Assembly (NCBI GenBank): GCA_900320245.1
Contig: ONRP01000013.1
Span: 1 to 57,905, forward strand
Source: an uncultured Prevotellaceae bacterium
Lineage (GTDB): Bacteria > Bacteroidota > Bacteroidia > Bacteroidales > Muribaculaceae
DNA length: 57,905 bases
Reading direction: 5' to 3'
Positions 24,373 to 32,502 of this stretch are shown piece by piece. The notes beneath the pieces were generated by a model. It searched no databases and was not told the DNA's origin. It was given only the letters and a program-made list of their open reading frames with translations. Both the position numbers and the translations under genes were made by a program. The first letter of the stretch is position 1. Each line of letters starts with the position of its first letter.

Positions 24373-24404
24373 CAGATTACAAAATAGTCGGTTTGTCTAT
24401 CCTG

Positions 24405-24435
24405 CAAAGATAGTGCAAACCGAGCGGAGAACAAA
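24405..24435 (-). promoter_or_regulatory. Bacteroidetes-type promoter for dnaX
   Basis: On the minus strand TTTG (24435-24432), 19 bp, TATCTTTG (24412-24405), 33 bp before the dnaX start. The -33 element is inside the first copy of the 80-bp repeat and the -7 box straddles its edge. Confidence 0.75.
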
Positions 24436-24577
24436 ACGAAAAACAAAGTTTTTTGTTTTTTATCCCGAGGTGCCGCCTATCTTCGCCGCAGGCAGAGTAG
24501 TGCAAACCGAGCGGAGAACAAAACGAAAAACAAAGTTTTTTGTTTTTTATCCCGAGGTGCCGCCTATCTTCGCCGCA
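24411..24577. repeat. 80-bp perfect tandem duplication upstream of dnaX
   Basis: Positions 24411-24490 and 24498-24577 are identical over 80 bp, separated by 7 bp (period 87, divisible by 3). The unit contains AAACAAAGTTTTTTGTTT and TATCCCGAGGTGCCGCC. The sequence before copy 1 completes a TATCTTTG box on the minus strand, but the matching place before copy 2 reads GCAGAGTA, so only copy 1 forms a full promoter. Both strands are open through the repeat but encode no recognisable protein. Confidence 0.9.
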
Positions 24578-24601
24578 CTCCTGGAAAAATTTAAATGGAA
24601 A

Positions 24602-24717
24602 ACAAGAAATACAATGAGTACAAATGTGCATCCGTTTCCTGTCAATAAAAAAACAACTCGAACAACTCTTACAACAGCATTAAAGTCAAGTCGTTAAAGT
24701 TGTTTGAGTTGTCTTTA
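24602..24717. repeat. Single copy of the ACAAGAAA palindromic repeat family
   Basis: It begins ACAAGAAATACAATGAG, contains GTGCATCCG, and has imperfect inverted arms: ACAACTCGAACAACT against AGTTGTTTGAGTTGT. It is related to the copies at 1528-1984 and 35881-35997. With the 80-bp duplication it fills the gap 24373-24784, in which I see no gene. Confidence 0.7.
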
Positions 24718-24784
24718 AATCTAGATTCGTCAAATTCGCGTAATCCGTAGTTTTTGTAATGAATAGCGTGTGGCGATGTGGTGG

Positions 24785-25102
24785 TTAGACGTCGGCGGCG
24801 TGCAGGATGGACGTGATGGCCTGCCACAGGACGGTGAGGGTCACCACGGCCATGGCGGCGTTGTACAGGATGTCGCGCACGGTGACGGCTCCCCAGTCCT
24901 GGCCACGCAGCATCACCAGCCAGCCGATGGCACACACGACCAAAGCGATGACATAGACTATCGTCATCGCCCACGAGCCACGCGCCTGTTTCTCCGGCAG
25001 TTTGTTGAGCACACGACGGGTGAACCAGGGGTTCTCGCCCGGGTCATGTGCGCCCTGCTTGAGTATTTGGGCCAGTTTCTTGTCTTCTTCGTTGGTATTC
25101 AT
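24785..25102 (-). CDS. Small membrane protein of the sigma-factor operon
   Basis: Predicted inner-membrane protein of 105 aa, not recognised as a named family. A charged N-terminal part (about 1-42, with NPWFTRRVLNKLPEK) is followed by two hydrophobic helices (about 44-65 and 78-100). It starts 14 bp after the ECF sigma gene and is the last gene of the operon. Its position suggests regulation of the sigma factor, for example as an unusual anti-sigma, but it has no ASD or zinc-binding anti-sigma motif. That role is inference. Confidence 0.75.
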   Translation of the reverse strand: MNTNEEDKKLAQILKQGAHDPGENPWFTRRVLNKLPEKQARGSWAMTIVYVIALVVCAIGWLVMLRGQDWGAVTVRDILYNAAMAVVTLTVLWQAITSILHAADV

Positions 25103-25116
25103 ATCTTGGTAACGGT

Positions 25117-25647
25117 TTAATTGTCGATAAATTGTTTCATTTTGCCCTTGGCACGATATATCAGGGACTTCACCGACCCTTCGGGCATCTGCAGGATCTT
25201 GGCCACCTGCTTGAGGGGTTGGTCCTCGATGTAGAACAGGGTGACGGCGGCGCGCTCGTTCTCACCCAGGCGGCTCAACGCTTCCTGCACGGTCATCGTG
25301 GCATCGATGGCGTCGCCGGCGGCCGTGCTCGCCTCTCCCATGGCCGCGATGTCCTCGACGTGCTCCTCGTGGTGGCGGCGTGTGTGGTTGTAGAACTCGT
25401 TGTAGGCAATGCGGTACAGCCAGGTGCCGAAAGACGAAAGCCCCTTGAAACTGCGAATGCCCACATAGGCTTTGATGAACGTATCCTGCGCCAGGTCGTC
25501 GGTCAGCATCTCGTCGCCCGTGGTCAGGTTCAGCAGGAACCGGCGCACGCGCGGCTGGTAGGCCTCAACGAGCCTGCCGAATGCGTCCCGGTTGTCGGCC
25601 AGGGCGCATTGCGACAGCAGTCTTATTTCATCAAGTTTGGAAAGCAT
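25117..25647 (-). CDS. ECF-type RNA polymerase sigma factor
   Basis: Sigma-70 family, group IV, 176 aa, directs RNA polymerase to a small regulon. The ATG at 25647 (MLSKLDEIRLLSQCALADNRDAF) is preferred to a TTG two codons upstream. Region 2 (about 20-90) shows AYQPRVRRFLLNL, LAQDTFIKAYVGIRSFKG and FGTWLYRIAYNEFYNHTRR. Region 4 (about 120-170) shows ALSRLGENERAAVTLFYIEDQPLKQVAKILQ and GSVKSLIYRAKGKMK. It lies between a DUF6249 membrane protein gene (21-bp gap) and a small membrane protein gene (14-bp gap). Confidence 0.94.
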   Translation of the reverse strand: MLSKLDEIRLLSQCALADNRDAFGRLVEAYQPRVRRFLLNLTTGDEMLTDDLAQDTFIKAYVGIRSFKGLSSFGTWLYRIAYNEFYNHTRRHHEEHVEDIAAMGEASTAAGDAIDATMTVQEALSRLGENERAAVTLFYIEDQPLKQVAKILQMPEGSVKSLIYRAKGKMKQFIDN

Positions 25648-25668
25648 GGTCAAGCCATTGCAATGGTA

Positions 25669-26577
25669 TCAATCGTTGGATGAATTATTCTCGTTGAAGA
25701 CGGGCGGCACGGGAGTTCCCATGGTGGCCTCGGTGGGGGTGTTCCCTTGCACTGGAGCCTGGGACTGCTTCTCTTGGGCCCTGCGGAAAGCCTCCTGAAG
25801 CGACTTCTGCTCGTTGTAGAGGATAAAGCCCTTGCAGATGCCTACTAACATCAGTGCCAGGCCAACGGGCCAGAAGGGGTTCTCAAGGTCTATGCAGAGG
25901 CCGAAGAGGGAGAATGCCAAACCCCAAGCGAGCCATTTCACTGCAGGCATCAGGGCACGCCAGTTGACCATACCGGTCACCACGGGAGCGGGCGTGCCGG
26001 GGAGCGGCGTGCCGACGGTGGCTCGGTTGCCGGGATGGTTCATGGACGGTTGGTTCATGGGCGGCATCGGCATGACGGGCTGCTGCACATAGATGGCACT
26101 GCGCTTGGCGTCGCTGAGCGGGAGGTGCTCAATCGGGTAGTTGTTCTCGATGGCACGCTCGATGACGCGGTACCTGTTGCGGCGGTTCAGGAAGCGGAAG
26201 AACATCACCAGCAGCACAAGGAGCAGCAGGCCAATTATCGAAGCGCAGGCAATCACTTGGGAAGTTACAGCCCACTGGCCGCTGATGACCTTGATGTCCT
26301 CGGGGGTGAGGTCGCCTCGATGACTTCCGATCTCAATCGTCGTGCCGTTGCCAGCGGTGAGGGTGTCGTCGAGCGTACGGTTGATCTTGTCGCGCATCTT
26401 CTGCACGGGCAGTCCGCTCACGGCTGCCGATTGGTCGCTGTCGTTGACGACAAGCGTGTCACCGGTTAACTCTACACTGGGCTTGTTCTCGGCCGGAGCA
26501 GCCTTGCCGGTGGGACCTGCGGTGGCGACGAACGCCATCATCAGCGTCATTGCGAGTGTTAAAATCGTCTTTCTCAT
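25669..26577 (-). CDS. DUF6249-type membrane protein, first gene of the sigma operon
   Basis: Membrane protein of 302 aa, function unknown. The start is MRKTILTLAMTLMMAFVATAG at 26577; a longer frame from 26643 would add an unlikely polar leader before the signal sequence. A periplasmic part (about 22-100) is followed by a helix (about 113-135), then RFLNRRNRYRVIERAIENNYPIEHLP, typical of DUF6249. A Pro/Met/Asn-rich cytoplasmic stretch (MPMPPMNQPSMNHPGN) and two further helices (about 215-265) follow. The close spacing to the ECF sigma gene suggests it senses or transmits the signal, which is inference. Confidence 0.8.
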   Translation of the reverse strand: MRKTILTLAMTLMMAFVATAGPTGKAAPAENKPSVELTGDTLVVNDSDQSAAVSGLPVQKMRDKINRTLDDTLTAGNGTTIEIGSHRGDLTPEDIKVISGQWAVTSQVIACASIIGLLLLVLLVMFFRFLNRRNRYRVIERAIENNYPIEHLPLSDAKRSAIYVQQPVMPMPPMNQPSMNHPGNRATVGTPLPGTPAPVVTGMVNWRALMPAVKWLAWGLAFSLFGLCIDLENPFWPVGLALMLVGICKGFILYNEQKSLQEAFRRAQEKQSQAPVQGNTPTEATMGTPVPPVFNENNSSND

Positions 26578-26708
26578 TTTTTCTATCAGTTTTAAATTGT
26601 CATTATCTGTTGGTTGTGATTGGGCTTTAAAAGCCGTTTTCATGCATTAGACGCAACAGGGTGTCCAAAAAGTTGCACAAAGATGAGAAATTTTTCGAAA
26701 AAATGCGC

Positions 26709-26716
26709 TAACTTTG
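26709..26716 (+). promoter_or_regulatory. Possible -7 box for GHL10 gene
   Basis: TAACTTTG is 43 bp before the start at 26760. No TTTG is seen at the expected -33 spacing, so confidence is low. Confidence 0.35.
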
Positions 26717-26759
26717 TGGCTATTAACCGAAAATAATTTCCAAACATTTAATACACTCG

Positions 26760-29429
26760 ATGATGAAACGGATTTTTTTATCGCTTTTAGCCATAATCCT
26801 TGCCGCTTCGGTAACGATGGGTGCCCAGGAGGCCCGCAAGCGTGAGATGCGTGCAGCGTGGGTTGCCACCGTCTGGGCCATCGACTGGCCGTCGACAATG
26901 AATAATGTTGCGGCCCAGAAGGCCGAAATCAACGCCTATCTCGACAACCTGAAGGCGCAGAACTTCAATGCCATCTTCTTTCAGGTGCGCTCGATGTGTG
27001 ATGCGATGTACCAGTCGAGTTACGAGCCCTGGTCGAGTTACCTGACCGGAACCCGTGGCAAGAATCCGGGCTACGACCCGCTGCAGTATGTCGTCCAGGA
27101 GTGCCATGCCCGCGGCATCCAGTGCCACGCGTGGGTCAATCCCTATCGCTGGAGTACGGGCACCAACTGGAATACGCCCCAGGACCAGGAACTCAAGAAC
27201 TCGGGCATGCTGCTCGCCTACACCAACAGCAGCGGCACGACGACCATCCTCAATCCCGGCCTGCCCGAGACGCGTCAGCGCATTGTCAACGTCATCCGTG
27301 ATATCATCACCAACTATGATGTGGACGGCATCGTGTTTGACGACTACTTCTATCCCAACGGCATTCCCACCAACAGCAGTGCCGGCGACTACAACCTGTG
27401 GAATGATTCCGGCGTGGACATGACCCTTGCCGACTGGCGCCGCAACAACGTCAACATGATGGTGCGCGACGTCTATAACATGATTCAGGACACCAAGCCC
27501 GAGGTGCGCTTCGGCATCAGCCCCGCCGGCGTTGCGGGCACGGCCAGCACATCGGCTGCTCAGCATGGCGTGACCCCGTGTCCCAAAGGCAGCGACTGGC
27601 AATATAACGGCATCTTCAGTGACCCGTTGGCATGGCTGGAGCAGGGCACCGTCGACTACATCTCGCCGCAGATTTACTGGCAAACTAATCACCCGACCAA
27701 CCCCTTCGGCCCTCTCACCGACTGGTGGAGTTACATCGCCAAGCACTACGGTCGCCATCACTATGCGAGCCACAGCATCTCGTTCCTCGCCACACAGAGC
27801 AACACCACAAGCGACTGGGCCGAAATCACCCAGCAGATCAATTATTCGCGCGAGTATACCGAGGACAATGCACCTGGAGCCGTGCTGTACAGCGCCAAAA
27901 ACATCAACGGCAACAACAACGGTGTCGCTGGACTGGGCAACTATCTGCTCGCCAACGCGTTCCAGCATCCTGCCATGATTCCCGCTGTGACCTGGAAAGC
28001 CGCTCCTGATTACAGTGCACCGTCCAACCTGGCCAGGGAGGGCAATACCCTGGCGTGGACGGCCCAGCAAGGCACATTGGTGAAGTATTCAGTGTATGCC
28101 GTGCCCAACGACATCACCATCGAGGACGCCGCGAGCACGGCATTTGACGGCATCAGGAGCGACTACCTGTTGGGCATCTCCTACAAGCCCGAATTTGCCC
28201 TGCCCAGTGGCTACCAGGAGGGCTATTGGTATGCCGTGTGTGTCGTCGACGGCTACGGCAACGAGAGTGCTCCCGCCTGCCTGAGCGAGGGCGGCAACCC
28301 GGAAGACCCCGAGCAGCCCACCCAGGTCACCTACAGCATTGAGAAAGTGTGGGAAATCAACGACATCTCCTTCCTCAGTATGCCCGACACGCGGCAGGGC
28401 TTCGGCATGAACGGCCGCTTCTACATCAACGACAAGGTGGCAGCCACCATCTATGAGGTGGACAGCAACGGCTTGACGGGCAGGACCTTCACGGGAGGTA
28501 CCAACTGCGGCATCTCGCGCGACGAGGCCGGCAATCTAGTGGTGAGCAACGCCCGTTTCTCCTACCCATGGACCAGCAATCCCGAAATCAAGGTCATCGA
28601 CCCCGCCACCGGCGCTGCCGTGACCTACACGTTGCCCACGAGTGTCATCAACTTCGGGCGCAGCGACAACATCGGCTTTGCCCGTGGCAACATGCTTGAC
28701 GACGGCGAACTCTACGTCGTGGGCGCGAACAGCGGCACCTCGATCAGCCGCATCGCCATCGCCGGCGGCGCGCTCGACACCGACAACACCTATCTGGCCA
28801 ACTGCGACGGCGTGGAAACCAGCAACACCACCGTGCTCAACTATTACAACGACCTGGCGGGAGAGCCGGCAGTGCTCTATATCACCCGCAATAAGGTGCC
28901 CGTCAAGATGGCCTTCGATGGCGACGACTTCGTCGGGACGACCTTCTCCCTGCCCGGCAAGGGGGCCTGCAACGGTGCCTTCCCCTTCGTCTGGGACGGC
29001 AAGGAACTCGTGGTGTATCCCACGCTGGACAACTACCGCGACGGCTTTGCTGTGGCCGAGATGAACGCTGCCGAGCCGCTGGTCAACGTTCCCCAGACCG
29101 CCACGACCGATGCCAACAGCCACACCAACAACTGCCTCAATGCCGAGGTCGTTGATGCCCGCCATGTCACCATCTACCAGTACTACCCCGGTGGACACAT
29201 CACCGTGTGGCGCCTGACCAAGCACGGCGGCATCAAGAGGGGTGATGCCAACGGCGACGGGAATGTGGATATCAACGATGTCACCGTCCTCATCGGCTTC
29301 ATCTTGAGCGGCGAGGGCGAGGGCATCAACCATGACAATGCCGACTGCGACCTCGTGCCCGGCATCGACATCAACGACGTCACCGCCCTGATTGGCTACA
29401 TCCTCACCGGTGCCTGGAGCGACGAGTGA
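26760..29429 (+). CDS. Secreted GHL10-family glycoside hydrolase with C-terminal dockerin-like module
   Basis: Exported protein of 889 aa. A signal peptide (about 1-22) is followed by a GHL10 (YngK-type, PF02638) TIM-barrel domain (about 28-390) beginning REMRAAWVATVWAIDWPS, with AQNFNAIFFQVRSM, CHAWVNPYRW, DVDGIVFDDYFYP and VRFGISPAGV. A fibronectin-III-like stretch (about 420-510) and a beta-propeller-like region (about 525-820) follow. The end (about 824-889) is a dockerin-like pair: GDANGDGNVDINDVTVLIGFIL and a second repeat with GIDINDVTALIGYIL. GHL10 proteins are linked to peptidoglycan or polysaccharide hydrolysis, but the substrate here is unknown. Confidence 0.9.
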   Translation: MMKRIFLSLLAIILAASVTMGAQEARKREMRAAWVATVWAIDWPSTMNNVAAQKAEINAYLDNLKAQNFNAIFFQVRSMCDAMYQSSYEPWSSYLTGTRGKNPGYDPLQYVVQECHARGIQCHAWVNPYRWSTGTNWNTPQDQELKNSGMLLAYTNSSGTTTILNPGLPETRQRIVNVIRDIITNYDVDGIVFDDYFYPNGIPTNSSAGDYNLWNDSGVDMTLADWRRNNVNMMVRDVYNMIQDTKPEVRFGISPAGVAGTASTSAAQHGVTPCPKGSDWQYNGIFSDPLAWLEQGTVDYISPQIYWQTNHPTNPFGPLTDWWSYIAKHYGRHHYASHSISFLATQSNTTSDWAEITQQINYSREYTEDNAPGAVLYSAKNINGNNNGVAGLGNYLLANAFQHPAMIPAVTWKAAPDYSAPSNLAREGNTLAWTAQQGTLVKYSVYAVPNDITIEDAASTAFDGIRSDYLLGISYKPEFALPSGYQEGYWYAVCVVDGYGNESAPACLSEGGNPEDPEQPTQVTYSIEKVWEINDISFLSMPDTRQGFGMNGRFYINDKVAATIYEVDSNGLTGRTFTGGTNCGISRDEAGNLVVSNARFSYPWTSNPEIKVIDPATGAAVTYTLPTSVINFGRSDNIGFARGNMLDDGELYVVGANSGTSISRIAIAGGALDTDNTYLANCDGVETSNTTVLNYYNDLAGEPAVLYITRNKVPVKMAFDGDDFVGTTFSLPGKGACNGAFPFVWDGKELVVYPTLDNYRDGFAVAEMNAAEPLVNVPQTATTDANSHTNNCLNAEVVDARHVTIYQYYPGGHITVWRLTKHGGIKRGDANGDGNVDINDVTVLIGFILSGEGEGINHDNADCDLVPGIDINDVTALIGYILTGAWSDE

Positions 29430-29447
29430 CCAGGCGCGGGAACCGCT

Positions 29448-29516
29448 ACAGCGGCCTTGCCGGTTGGATGTACGAGCCACAGGCTCGCAATACACCGACT
29501 GGCAAGGCCGCTGTTT
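29448..29516 (+). terminator. Long branched terminator hairpin after GHL10 gene
   Basis: A perfect 14-bp stem (29448-29461 with 29501-29514) encloses a second small hairpin (CGAGCC 29473-29478 / GGCTCG 29482-29487). It ends in TTTT. The two-storey form is less usual than a simple terminator. Confidence 0.7.
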
Positions 29517-29604
29517 TGGGCAGATTGGTGAAAAAGTTGGCACGCAATTTGCAGAATTCTGGCTGCGCCTCAACGATGCCCAAACGAACAAAAATCGGAT
29601 TTTT

Positions 29605-29636
29605 TTTGGCATTGTGTAAGGCATGCACTAATTTTG
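29605..29636 (+). promoter_or_regulatory. Bacteroidetes-type promoter for panC-panD
   Basis: TTTG (29605-29608), 20 bp, TAATTTTG (29629-29636), 32 bp before the panC start. Confidence 0.75.
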
Positions 29637-29668
29637 CAGTTTGAATTTACATCTTATAATTAAGAAGA

Positions 29669-30517
29669 ATGAAGATTATCAGCAAGGTCAATGAGTTGCG
29701 CGAGGCCGTTGAGGCTTTTCGCCAGGCAGGTAAGTCAGTAGGTCTGGTGCCCACGATGGGCGCCCTGCACGAGGGTCACAAATCGCTCGTTGAGCGGGCC
29801 CGTCGGGAGAACGACGCCGTTGTGGTGAGTTGCTTCTTGAACCCCACGCAGTTCAACAACAAGGAGGACTTGCGCACCTATCCCCGCACCGCCGAGCGCG
29901 ATGCCGCGTTGCTCGAGGCTTGTGGTGTGGACGTGGCATTCATGCCCACCGTCGAGGAGATCTATCCTGAACCCGATACCCGCGTGTTTGACCTCGGCCC
30001 CGTCCAGCAGGTGATGGAGGGCGCCATGCGTCCCGGCCACTTCAACGGCGTGTGCCAGATTGTGAGCAAACTCTTCTCGTGGGTACAGCCCGACCGAGCC
30101 TACTTCGGTGAGAAGGACTTCCAGCAGATTGCGGTCATCCGTGCGATGATCAAGCAACTGGGCTTTGATATCGACATCGTGCAGTGCCCCTGCGTGCGCG
30201 AGGACGACGGCCTGGCCAAGAGCAGCCGCAACGTGCGCCTCACCCCCGAGGTGCGCAAAGTGGCTCCCCAGATTTATGCCACCCTCAAGCGCAGCGTTGA
30301 GTTCGCCAAGGACCACAGCGTCGAGCAGACCCACGACTGGGTAGTGGCCACCATCAACGCATGGCCCGAGATGGATACCGAGTATTTCTCGATTTGCGAC
30401 GGCATCACGCTGCAACCCGTTACCGATTGGGACGAGAGCGACTACATCGTGGGCTGCATCACCGTCTACTGCGGCGACGTGCGCGAGATTGACAACATCA
30501 CCTATAAGAGGCTTTAG
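29669..30517 (+). CDS. panC: Pantothenate synthetase
   Basis: ATP-dependent ligation of pantoate and beta-alanine to pantothenate, the precursor of coenzyme A; cytoplasmic, 282 aa. The nucleotide-binding motif is [13 protein letters not shown] (about 28-40), followed by [40 protein letters not shown] and the KMSKS-like [12 protein letters not shown]. All the expected core motifs are present and the length is normal. panD follows after 70 bp, so the two enzymes that make and use beta-alanine are probably co-transcribed. Confidence 0.97.
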   Translation: MKIISKVNELREAVEAFRQAGKSVGLVPTMGALHEGHKSLVERARRENDAVVVSCFLNPTQFNNKEDLRTYPRTAERDAALLEACGVDVAFMPTVEEIYPEPDTRVFDLGPVQQVMEGAMRPGHFNGVCQIVSKLFSWVQPDRAYFGEKDFQQIAVIRAMIKQLGFDIDIVQCPCVREDDGLAKSSRNVRLTPEVRKVAPQIYATLKRSVEFAKDHSVEQTHDWVVATINAWPEMDTEYFSICDGITLQPVTDWDESDYIVGCITVYCGDVREIDNITYKRL

Positions 30518-30587
30518 GCATCAGGTGTTAGGCGATAGTAATCGTACTTAAAACTTACAACTACAAACTTTCAACAGAGAAGAAGAT

Positions 30588-30950
30588 ATGTACATCCAGG
30601 TCATGAAATCCAAGATTCACCGTGTCACGGTGACCGATGCCAACCTCAACTATATCGGTAGCATCACCATCGACCAGGACCTCATGGATGCCGCGGGCAT
30701 CATCGAGGGCGAGCGCGTCTACATCGTCGACGTGAACAACGGCGAGCGGCTGGACACCTACACCATCGCCGGTGAGCGCGGCAGTGGCACCATCTGCCTG
30801 AACGGTGCTGCAGCCCGCAAGGTCGAGGTGGGCGACATCGTTATCATTATGGCTTATGCCATCGTCACCCCCGAGGAGGGACGTGAGTTCAAACCCCAGG
30901 TGGTGTTCCCCGACACGGCGACCAACCGCCTCATCAAGAAAAAGAAATAA
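30588..30950 (+). CDS. panD: Aspartate 1-decarboxylase proenzyme
   Basis: Makes beta-alanine from aspartate for pantothenate synthesis; a pyruvoyl enzyme of 120 aa. The self-cleavage site is YIGSIT with Gly24-Ser25, the same numbering as in E. coli, so Ser25 becomes the pyruvoyl group. Other family signatures are [33 protein letters not shown] and [13 protein letters not shown]. The C-terminus is Lys-rich. It pairs with panC upstream. Confidence 0.97.
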   Translation: MYIQVMKSKIHRVTVTDANLNYIGSITIDQDLMDAAGIIEGERVYIVDVNNGERLDTYTIAGERGSGTICLNGAAARKVEVGDIVIIMAYAIVTPEEGREFKPQVVFPDTATNRLIKKKK

Positions 30951-30960
30951 TAACTTATCG

Positions 30961-30991
30961 TTGACATCCCCGCAGTGACCGGGGATGTCAA
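30961..30991 (+). terminator. Hairpin between panD and ffh
   Basis: Arms 30961-30972 and 30980-30991 form a perfect 12-bp stem (TTGACATCCCCG) with a 7-nt loop. No T-tract follows, so it may be a processing or stability hairpin rather than a true terminator. Confidence 0.5.
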
Positions 30992-31022
30992 TTCAGCAAA
31001 TATAAAAAACCTCAATCACAAT

Positions 31023-32372
31023 ATGTTTGAAAATTTATCTGAGAAACTCGAACGGTCATTCAAGGTCCTGAAAGGACAAGGCCGCATCACCGAGATCAAT
31101 GTAGCATCAACCCTGAAGGAAGTGCGCCGAGCCCTTGTCGACGCCGACGTTAGTTATCCCGTCGCCAAGAAGTTTGTCGATGACGTCAAGGCTAAGGCTA
31201 TGGGCCAAAACGTCATCAACTCGGTCAATCCCAGCCAGTTGATGGTGAAAATCGTGCACGACGAACTGGCTGCCCTGATGGGCGGTGAGGAGGCCACCTT
31301 CAGCATCGAGGGCAATCCTGCCGTCATCCTGATGTCGGGTCTGCAGGGTTCCGGTAAGACCACCTTCACCGGAAAACTCGCCAACCGCCTCAAGAACGGC
31401 AAAGAGAAACGTAAACCGCTGCTCGTGGCTTGTGACGTCTACCGTCCCGCCGCTATCGAGCAGTTGAAGACCATCGCCGAGCAAATCGAGGTGCCCGTCT
31501 ACAGCGAGCCCGAGAGCAAGGACCCCGTGGCCATCGCACAGCATGCCATCGAGCATGCCAAGCAGAATGGCTACGACCTGGTGATTGTCGATACCGCCGG
31601 CCGCCTCGCCGTCGACGAGGCGATGATGGTCGAGATCAAGGCCATCAAGGATGCCATCCACCCCAACGAGACCCTGTTCGTGGTTGACTCGATGACAGGT
31701 CAGGATGCCGTGAACACCGCCAAGGCCTTCAACGACCGCCTTGATTTTGACGGCGTCGTGCTCACCAAACTCGACGGTGACACCCGTGGTGGTGCCGCCC
31801 TGTCGATCCGTGCCGTTGTCGACAAGCCCATCAAGTTTGTGGGTATCGGCGAGAAGATGACCGACCTGGACCCCTTCCGTCCCGCCGGTATGGCCGACCG
31901 TATCCTGGGCATGGGTGATATCGTGTCGTTTGTCGACCGCATGCAGCAGCAGTATGACGAGGCCGAGGCCGAGAAACTCGAGCGCAAAATCAAGCAGAAC
32001 AAGTTTGACTTTGACGACTTCATCAAGCAGATCAAGCAAATCAAGAAGATGGGTAACCTCAAGAGCCTGGCATCGATGATTCCCGGCGTGGGCAAGGCCA
32101 TCAAGGACATTGATATCCCCGACGACGCGTTCAAGGGTGTGGAAGCCATCATCGGCTCGATGACCCCCGAGGAGCGTTCCAATCCCGACATCATCGACGC
32201 CAGCCGCCGCAAGCGCATTGCTAAGGGTAGCGGCACCAGTGTCGAGGAGGTGAACCGCCTGTTGAAGCAGTTCATGCAGATGCGCAAGGTCATGCACCAG
32301 GTATCGACCAATCCTATGCAGATGATGCGCGCTGCCAAGGCCAACGCCAAGGCTGCCAAGAGGGGAAGGTAA
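31023..32372 (+). CDS. ffh: Signal recognition particle protein Ffh
   Basis: GTPase of the signal recognition particle that delivers nascent membrane proteins to FtsY, 449 aa. ATG at 31023 (MFENLSEKLERSFKVLKGQG) is the family start; an in-frame GTG at 30975 would lie inside the upstream hairpin. The NG domain has GLQGSGKTTFTGKLA, CDVYRPAAIEQL, DTAGRLAVDE and TKLDGDTRGGAALS. The M domain (about 325-449) is methionine-rich at the end (KQFMQMRKVMHQ, NPMQMMRAAK). A 15-bp terminator follows. Confidence 0.97.
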   Translation: MFENLSEKLERSFKVLKGQGRITEINVASTLKEVRRALVDADVSYPVAKKFVDDVKAKAMGQNVINSVNPSQLMVKIVHDELAALMGGEEATFSIEGNPAVILMSGLQGSGKTTFTGKLANRLKNGKEKRKPLLVACDVYRPAAIEQLKTIAEQIEVPVYSEPESKDPVAIAQHAIEHAKQNGYDLVIVDTAGRLAVDEAMMVEIKAIKDAIHPNETLFVVDSMTGQDAVNTAKAFNDRLDFDGVVLTKLDGDTRGGAALSIRAVVDKPIKFVGIGEKMTDLDPFRPAGMADRILGMGDIVSFVDRMQQQYDEAEAEKLERKIKQNKFDFDDFIKQIKQIKKMGNLKSLASMIPGVGKAIKDIDIPDDAFKGVEAIIGSMTPEERSNPDIIDASRRKRIAKGSGTSVEEVNRLLKQFMQMRKVMHQVSTNPMQMMRAAKANAKAAKRGR

Positions 32373-32373
32373 A

Positions 32374-32407
32374 TTCAAATGAGCAAACGGCTGTTTGCTC
32401 ATTTGAA
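32374..32407 (+). terminator. Terminator after ffh
   Basis: A perfect 15-bp stem (32374-32388 with 32393-32407) has a GGCT loop, right after the ffh stop. The following sequence is only moderately T-rich (GTTTAGAGTTTAG). Confidence 0.7.
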
Positions 32408-32470
32408 GTTTAGAGTTTAGCGTTTAGAGAGGCATCCGCATTGGTGCTCGCTTTGCTCGCATTTTAGAGA
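32407..32470. repeat. Dispersed copy of the TTTAGAG/GCTCGC repeat
   Basis: GTTTAGAGTTTAGCGTTTAG, GAGGCATCCGCATTGGTGCT and CGCTTTGCTCGCATTTTAGA match one unit of the 61-bp array at 4264-4404 in order and spacing. Confidence 0.7.
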
Positions 32471-32502
32471 GGGTTTCTCTCGACTAAAGATTATATACAG
32501 GA

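Noticed and set aside
24287-24697. Open frames on both strands across the 80-bp duplication upstream of dnaX
   Set aside because: The frames remain open because the repeat period (87) is a multiple of 3. They carry repeated translations with no known domain, and they cover the dnaX promoter. Treated as a repeat, not a gene.
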